Shown here: positions 6,081 through 8,419 of the stretch, piece by piece
How positions within the stretch are numbered: the first letter of the stretch is position 1
How the letters are laid out: each line of letters opens with the position of its first letter
Origin: an uncultured Candidatus Melainabacteria bacterium
GTDB taxonomy: Bacteria > Cyanobacteriota > Vampirovibrionia > Gastranaerophilales > Gastranaerophilaceae
Assembly: GCA_934773085.1 (NCBI GenBank)
Contig: CAKVMU010000061.1
Span: 1 to 8,419, forward strand
Length of the DNA stretch: 8,419 nucleotides
Direction of reading: 5' to 3'
Notes under the pieces: model-generated
Databases searched by the model: none
Told to the model about the DNA's origin: nothing
What the model saw: only the letters and a program-made list of their open reading frames with translations
Made by a program: the position numbers and the translations under genes

Positions 6081-7769
6081 TTACCCCCGACAGGCAGGGT
6101 CATCCATATCAACAAGTCCGTCATAATCATTATCAATCCCATCGTTGCAAGAACCGATAGAATCTTTACCTTCTGCTCGGGCATTGTATTTCAGCCATTT
6201 ATTATCAATTTTATTCCATTGATACAAAAAATTATTTTTATAAAACTTTGCAACAGAAGAATCTTCTATCACCATGAGGTTTTCATCGTTTTTATTTTCA
6301 CCGCTATACGAAAAATTCATTGAACCAATAACCGTATATTTATCATCTGCAATCAAAGATTTTGAATGCATTTTGCCGGCATAATTTTCCGTCTTTACCA
6401 AAACTCCGTTATCACGCAAGTATTGATGCTTAGAGTATTTTCCGGAAGCATTCAGTGCATCTATAATAACTCTGACATCCACCCCTCTTTTGTGCGCTGC
6501 AATCAATGCATCACAAACCCGTTTTTCTGTCAGCACAAACGTAGGAATGTAAATATAATTCTTGCTATTATTAATTATTGGCAATATCGCATTCGTAATA
6601 CTTTTGTCTTGTGGAGAAAAATAAAAACTAATGCCCGTATCAGCAAACTTCACACCTTTGTTTGGGTATGCAACTTTTTGTGTATGAAACTTGCCGGAAT
6701 ACATTTGTTCAAATTCTTGCTTATAGATTTTTGCGACATCCGCTGATTTTATCACCGCAACGCTGTTTGAATTAAATCCTGACATATCCGTATGAGAAAG
6801 ATTTGCTGAACCGGCTATCAAAATTTTGTCATCAAAAATATAAAATTTGTTATGCATTATAGCCCTGACATTAGGAGACGATTTATCGTTTGTGTTTTGC
6901 GGGATAAGTTTTGTCAACTCCGCTGTATCCGGATAAATATTCTGTCCTTTTGAATCCACATCATAAACCAAGCGAATTTTTACACCTCGGACAAGTGCTG
7001 ATTTAATAGCATCTTCAATTGCCGGAACCCGTGAGTAACCATAAATTGCCATATCTATTGTATTTTGTGCACTGTTAATATTCGTCAAAATTTCTCGACA
7101 TATATTGGTTTCGCATTTTCTATCCGGCTTGAGTTTCACGAACGAATCCGCAAAAAAGATTTTAATATCTCCTTTAGACAAAACGTAGTTCGCAGAATAT
7201 TTTTCAGACAAGGATTCTTTCTTTTTCTTAAATTTCAAATGAGATTTTCTTACAACCAAAAAATGTTTTAACGAACGAACTTCTTTATCAGAAAGAGAAT
7301 AAACTTTATCCGAATCTAGGTCCAAAACCTTGTAATTTGCTTTTCTCAGACCATTCAATCTGTATTCAAACGCATCTTTTGAAAAAGGAGAATCCCCATC
7401 AAAACAAAAACCTGAATACTTAAATTTTTCAAGATAACTGTATTTAAAATATATTAAGTCCTTCTCATTGTTAACATATACAAAACGACCTCTAATGAGA
7501 TTTTGCGCCCAATATTTGCCAAGATTACCCAGCACGAAAGCATCTTCTTCGCTTATGTTGTTTTTCATCGCAAGCTTGCGATTGTGTTCACTAAATGTCG
7601 AATCAAAAGTATTGAAATCAGAAAAATTAAAATCACCGTTTTCTAAAACGATGTTCGTTGGAGATTTTACATCCAAAACTTTATACATTTTATCGTGCGG
7701 TACAATAAAAATCGCACACAATACAAACAAAATTAAAATTATTGAAACGCTAAGAATCTTTTTTAACAT
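6081..7769 (-). CDS. Exported phospholipase D superfamily protein (two HKD motifs) with C-terminal Asp-rich motif
   Basis: 562 residues. An N-terminal hydrophobic segment (~4-23) preceded by KK is a signal peptide or membrane anchor. Residues ~35-190 are a domain I do not recognise, ending in a very basic KFKKKKESL stretch. Two PLD catalytic domains follow: MHNKFYIFDD with H306/K308/D313 and SANLS, and MHSKSLIADD with H468/K470/D475 and SMNFS. Both HxKxxxxD motifs are complete, so one active site built from the two halves is expected. Family reactions are phosphodiester hydrolysis or transfer (nucleases, phospholipases, cardiolipin synthases). The substrate cannot be read from sequence; the GS-(A/M)-N-(L/F)-S pattern and the long pre-domain suggest a nuclease or phosphodiesterase more than a cardiolipin synthase. 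The C terminus (541-560) is Cys-bracketed and Asp-rich, resembling extracellular calcium-binding motifs. The start codon lies inside the upstream deacetylase gene and has only a poor ribosome site, suggesting translational coupling. Confidence 0.88.
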   Translation of the reverse strand: MLKKILSVSIILILFVLCAIFIVPHDKMYKVLDVKSPTNIVLENGDFNFSDFNTFDSTFSEHNRKLAMKNNISEEDAFVLGNLGKYWAQNLIRGRFVYVNNEKDLIYFKYSYLEKFKYSGFCFDGDSPFSKDAFEYRLNGLRKANYKVLDLDSDKVYSLSDKEVRSLKHFLVVRKSHLKFKKKKESLSEKYSANYVLSKGDIKIFFADSFVKLKPDRKCETNICREILTNINSAQNTIDMAIYGYSRVPAIEDAIKSALVRGVKIRLVYDVDSKGQNIYPDTAELTKLIPQNTNDKSSPNVRAIMHNKFYIFDDKILIAGSANLSHTDMSGFNSNSVAVIKSADVAKIYKQEFEQMYSGKFHTQKVAYPNKGVKFADTGISFYFSPQDKSITNAILPIINNSKNYIYIPTFVLTEKRVCDALIAAHKRGVDVRVIIDALNASGKYSKHQYLRDNGVLVKTENYAGKMHSKSLIADDKYTVIGSMNFSYSGENKNDENLMVIEDSSVAKFYKNNFLYQWNKIDNKWLKYNARAEGKDSIGSCNDGIDNDYDGLVDMDDPACRG

Positions 7770-8419
7770 AATTTGTTATCTCAAACCCAAGACTCTCAAT
7801 TTTGTCTTTAAGTTTTTTGTTTTTGGTAATCAAAAATTCGTTAAAATGATTATCTATTGTGCCGTCTTCGTAACGACAAGGGTGAATCAAAGCTTCGACT
7901 GTCACATTATCATATTTTATTGCCATCAAACCATACGACACAGAAAGTGCATCCATCATAGAAGTATAAGTAACTCCAATTAAATAATCATTGGTTTTGA
8001 GTCCGTATTCATGAATTGTTCCCTCATTGATAACCGTAAAAGTGTTTAACAATGCTACTTTTATAAGATTCACCGGATATTTAAAATTCATATGCTTATG
8101 CAAATCCGGAATCATATAAGGTCTTTCGAATTGGGTACGAACCTGTTCTATGCCATATTCTTTTGCCAATCGACAAACCAAATTAAATATCCTTGGAATA
8201 GCGTGCACGTGAACATGAGAGTCCAGATGAGTAACCTTTGTTTTGGAAAGAACTTTTTCAATTTGTCTTCTGAATTCTCGTTCCACCTGAGGCATAAAAT
8301 CTTTTTCCTTGGGGTTATAAGCCTTGAGCAACAATTGTCCGAATGAATTGTTAAATTGCCAATTTGAATCTGTAAGAGTGTTTATATCCTCACAGAGTGA
8401 TTTTCCCTCAATAATATTG
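7750..8419 (-). CDS. ChbG/HpnK (YdjC) family carbohydrate deacetylase, 5'-truncated by window edge
   Basis: The frame is open to the right edge, so the N terminus is outside the window; about 222 residues are visible. A TTG at 8334 could be mistaken for a start, but the codons upstream of it encode family sequence (NIIEGKSLCEDINTLTDSNW, matching the family's 'HLN-EGxPL...LTD' segment). Other landmarks: THLDSHVHVHAIPRIF, the metal-binding HxHxH region; the EYGIEQVRTQFE segment; and EALIHPCRYEDG, corresponding to the conserved 'HPG' region. Known relatives are metal-dependent deacetylases of N-acetylated sugars (chitooligosaccharides, hopanoid glycolipid precursors). The N-terminal DDFG-type metal aspartate is not visible. 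The substrate here is unknown. The stop (TAG) lies 20 nt inside the downstream PLD-like gene, so the two are very probably co-transcribed. Confidence 0.88.
   Translation of the reverse strand, partial: NIIEGKSLCEDINTLTDSNWQFNNSFGQLLLKAYNPKEKDFMPQVEREFRRQIEKVLSKTKVTHLDSHVHVHAIPRIFNLVCRLAKEYGIEQVRTQFERPYMIPDLHKHMNFKYPVNLIKVALLNTFTVINEGTIHEYGLKTNDYLIGVTYTSMMDALSVSYGLMAIKYDNVTVEALIHPCRYEDGTIDNHFNEFLITKNKKLKDKIESLGFEITNYVKKDS

Noticed and set aside
6067..6090. G-quadruplex on the minus strand near the PLD stop
   Set aside because: Only three runs of three or more G within a reasonable distance; not enough for a confident four-run motif.
7468..7983. 171-codon plus-strand reading frame
   Set aside because: It lies opposite the well-supported PLD and deacetylase genes, has Cys/Phe/Ile-rich non-protein-like composition, and shows no family motif; an antisense shadow.
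8332..8334. TTG at 8334 as start codon of the deacetylase
   Set aside because: The frame stays open to the window edge and the residues upstream match the family's EGxPL/LTD region, so the gene begins outside the window.

Overview
The window is AT-rich bacterial DNA with seven genes (two cut by the window ends), no RNA genes and no recognisable transposase. Organism, by inference only: low G+C, good AAGGAG-type ribosome sites, glycogen/maltodextrin enzymes, many TPR proteins and an orphan protein with an Asn/Tyr-rich N terminus carrying a 'FNPNFKG' segment. This is the style I associate with the gut cyanobacterial sister lineage Gastranaerophilales (Vampirovibrionia/Melainabacteria). There is no rRNA or other marker here to prove it.

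Layout. 3-1241 (+): the 3' part of a GT35 alpha-glucan phosphorylase-like gene, closed by a very strong hairpin terminator (1261-1298). 1368-2138 (+): a cytoplasmic six-TPR protein. 2135-2698 (-): an exported TPR protein, whose stop codon overlaps that of the previous gene by 4 nt (TTAA). 2699-2861: a divergent promoter region. 2862-3992 (+): an unrecognised membrane-anchored protein. 4014-4048: a 16-bp hairpin between convergent genes. 4067-5917 (-): malQ, 4-alpha-glucanotransferase, with intact catalytic residues. 5918-6080: malQ promoter plus a small repeat element with direct and inverted copies of a GGGGTAAATGTA motif. 6081-7769 (-): an exported two-HKD phospholipase D superfamily protein with a C-terminal Asp-rich, cysteine-bracketed calcium-type motif. 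7750-8419 (-): a ChbG/HpnK/YdjC-type carbohydrate deacetylase, running off the right edge and overlapping the PLD start by 20 nt.

How they fit. The phosphorylase homologue and MalQ belong to glycogen/maltodextrin turnover: MalQ disproportionates short glucans and phosphorylase normally trims them to glucose-1-phosphate. The deacetylase and PLD genes look like one transcription unit. The most surprising points are: (1) the phosphorylase homologue has Ser where the PLP-binding Lys of the GT35 signature should be; (2) leucine codon use changes abruptly inside the same gene near position 475; (3) the malQ -35 box lies inside a repeat that recurs in direct and inverted orientation; (4) the exported TPR gene has a near-perfect promoter placed so that its mRNA should be leaderless. 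I see no complete, clearly new multi-gene system.
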